Source of the DNA: Shewanella saliphila
GTDB lineage: Bacteria > Pseudomonadota > Gammaproteobacteria > Enterobacterales > Shewanellaceae
Length of the DNA stretch: 64,000 bases
NCBI RefSeq assembly: GCF_014648295.1
Contig: NZ_BMQV01000014.1
Location: forward strand, 1-64,000
Direction: 5' to 3'
Of the stretch, positions 62,638 through 64,000 are shown piece after piece. A program made the position numbers and the translations under genes. The notes under the pieces were generated by a model, which was not told the DNA's origin, ran no database searches, and worked only from the letters and a program-made list of their open reading frames with translations. The first letter of the stretch is position 1; every line of letters starts with the position of its first letter.

Positions 62638-64000
62638 TTACGCTTTTACAATCTGACAAAGTGACGCTTTGGTTTCCTGCATTTGAGTCACAGGGTCATA
62701 ACCATAAGTCAATGCAGTGTTAGCCGATTCACCGATAACGTAAGGCACAGTGCCTTCTGGATAGTTAGCCGCCAAACTCTCACCGTGCATCACACCAGCA
62801 AAGTGGTATGGCATCCAGGTAACACCAGGCTTAACACGTGGCGTAACCATGGCTTTAATCTTAATTCGGCCACCTTCAGCACCTTCAAGCCATACTGTAT
62901 CGCCATCACGCAGGCCACGATCAGCGGCATCTGCAGGGCTAATTTCAACAAACATTTGTTGTTGAAGTTCAGCAAGCCAAGGATTAGAGCGAGACTCTTC
63001 ACCACCACCTTCATATTCAACTAAACGACCCGAAGTCAGTGCTAGTGGATATTTAACTGAGCTGTCGTGGTCTTGAATTGATTTATACAAGGTCGGTAAA
63101 CGGTGAACTTGCATATCATTGTAAGTAGGATACTTAGCCACAAGATCGCGACGCGGTGTATAAAGCGGCTCACGGTGAACAGGTACTTGGTCAGGGAAGT
63201 TCCAAACAATACAACGCGCTTTAGCGTTACCGTAAGGAATACAACCATGCTTCATTGCCACACGCTGAATACCACCTGAAATATCAGTTTTCCAGTTGTG
63301 ACCGTCTGCATGTTGCTTCTCTTCTGCAGTTAAATCATCCCACCAGCCAAGCTGTTTAAGCATGTCTGCGGTAAACTCTGGGTAACCGTCTTCAATTTCA
63401 GAACCAACCGAGAAACTGCCTTCAGCAAGTAAGTTTTTACCTTCGTACTCAACACCATAACGTGCACGGAAGTTACCACCGCCCTGCAATACATGTTTAT
63501 TTGTGTTATACAAAATTTGAGTACCAGGGTGTTTTTGCTCTGGTGTGCCCCAACATGGCCAAGGTAGACCATAGGTTTCACCTTTCACTTCACCGCCAAG
63601 TGCTTCTAGAGTCTTATTGCTAAATAAGCCCCAGTTTTGAGTATGTTGCTTAAGACGCTCTGGGCTTTGGCCTGACATACCAATAGTCCACATACCACGG
63701 TTAATTTCGCGGGTAATGTCTTCAATCACTAACAGATCGTTAGCGTTTTTGGCGATGCGCTTGGTGTATTCTTTATCGATGCCTAGCTTTTGCGATAAGC
63801 GGTACATGATTTCAAGGTCAGTTTTCGACTCAAATAATGGCTCGATCACTTTTTCACGCCATTGCTGGCTACGACCTGAGTTTGACACAGAGCCTTCAGT
63901 TTCAAACTGAGTTGCGGCAGGTAACAAGTACACACCATCTTGGCGACGATGCATTACACCGGCCATGGTTGGGAATGGATCCACAACAACGACGGTTTCC
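62638..64000 (-). CDS. fdhA: Formate dehydrogenase catalytic (molybdopterin) subunit, C-terminal part
   Basis: Partial gene, open to the window's right edge; the N-terminal region with the 4Fe-4S cluster and the Cys/Sec active-site residue is off the window. About 454 residues are seen, in the order MoGD-binding core then the molydopterin-dinucleotide domain: GRLVEYEGGGEESRSNPWLAELQ (shown here only in part as SGRLVEYEGGGEE), FVEISPADAADRG, GDTVWLEG, and VTWMPYHFAGVMHGE. Same frame continues through 63999. Fed by the moa, moe and mod genes in this window. Confidence 0.9.
   Translation of the reverse strand, partial: ETVVVVDPFPTMAGVMHRRQDGVYLLPAATQFETEGSVSNSGRSQQWREKVIEPLFESKTDLEIMYRLSQKLGIDKEYTKRIAKNANDLLVIEDITREINRGMWTIGMSGQSPERLKQHTQNWGLFSNKTLEALGGEVKGETYGLPWPCWGTPEQKHPGTQILYNTNKHVLQGGGNFRARYGVEYEGKNLLAEGSFSVGSEIEDGYPEFTADMLKQLGWWDDLTAEEKQHADGHNWKTDISGGIQRVAMKHGCIPYGNAKARCIVWNFPDQVPVHREPLYTPRRDLVAKYPTYNDMQVHRLPTLYKSIQDHDSSVKYPLALTSGRLVEYEGGGEESRSNPWLAELQQQMFVEISPADAADRGLRDGDTVWLEGAEGGRIKIKAMVTPRVKPGVTWMPYHFAGVMHGESLAANYPEGTVPYVIGESANTALTYGYDPVTQMQETKASLCQIVKA

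Overview
The window reads as core chromosome of a marine gammaproteobacterium, most likely Shewanella. The evidence is gene order and recognisable orthologues: rrn-murI-trmA-fabR, nudE/yrfG/hslR/hslO/pckA with a complete type II secretion operon between yrfG and hslR, a moa-mod operon behind a Moco riboswitch, and fdh respiratory formate dehydrogenase genes. The genus call is an inference from these, not from a database search. I saw no tRNA gene, CRISPR array, phage or intact IS transposase.

Region 1 (1-7.9 kb): the left edge holds the 5' end of a 16S rRNA gene read leftward, with leader, boxA and two promoters. Next come a membrane-anchored RRM protein, murI, trmA, fabR and a membrane fatty acid desaturase with a perfect FabR-type operator in front of it. 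These are followed by a lysophospholipid transporter/PlsC acyltransferase fusion overlapping a TetR regulator. The theme is envelope lipid composition beside the translation apparatus.

Region 2 (7.9-31 kb): selD-selU (selenium donor and tRNA selenouridine), a frameshifted lipoprotein gene, cysQ, nudE and yrfG. Then the 12-gene gspC-N operon on the minus strand (25.3 down to 13.9 kb) with overlapping genes, followed by hslR-hslO, pckA, a secreted M14 carboxypeptidase and a GIY-YIG protein.

Region 3 (31-48 kb): molybdenum cofactor genes (moeA-moeB and, on the other strand, moaA-C-D-E-modA-B-C). Between them lie two small genes (DUF2986, YqaE/Pmp3), a diguanylate cyclase whose stop codon comes from a roughly 290-bp MITE-like element, an RluA-type pseudouridine synthase, and a PepSY-like protein/response regulator/histidine kinase operon. 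ETF-ubiquinone oxidoreductase and a chemoreceptor follow.

Region 4 (48-64 kb): single-gene units (DUF4870, YiiM, PfkB kinase, radical SAM, YqfB, YqhC/YqhD, SMR efflux), a small accessory patch of exported proteins of unknown function (55.3-59.1 kb), an RhtA-like exporter, a GNAT protein, and the fdhA(partial)-fdhB-fdhC genes running off the right edge. Mo cofactor synthesis, molybdate uptake and selenophosphate supply all feed enzymes of the formate dehydrogenase type.

Most of the window is ordinary housekeeping content. The items most worth following up are the MITE-terminated cyclase, the RRM membrane protein, the Moco riboswitch with an overlapping operator-like repeat, and the TPR/exported-protein patch. 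I found no convincing wholly new system.
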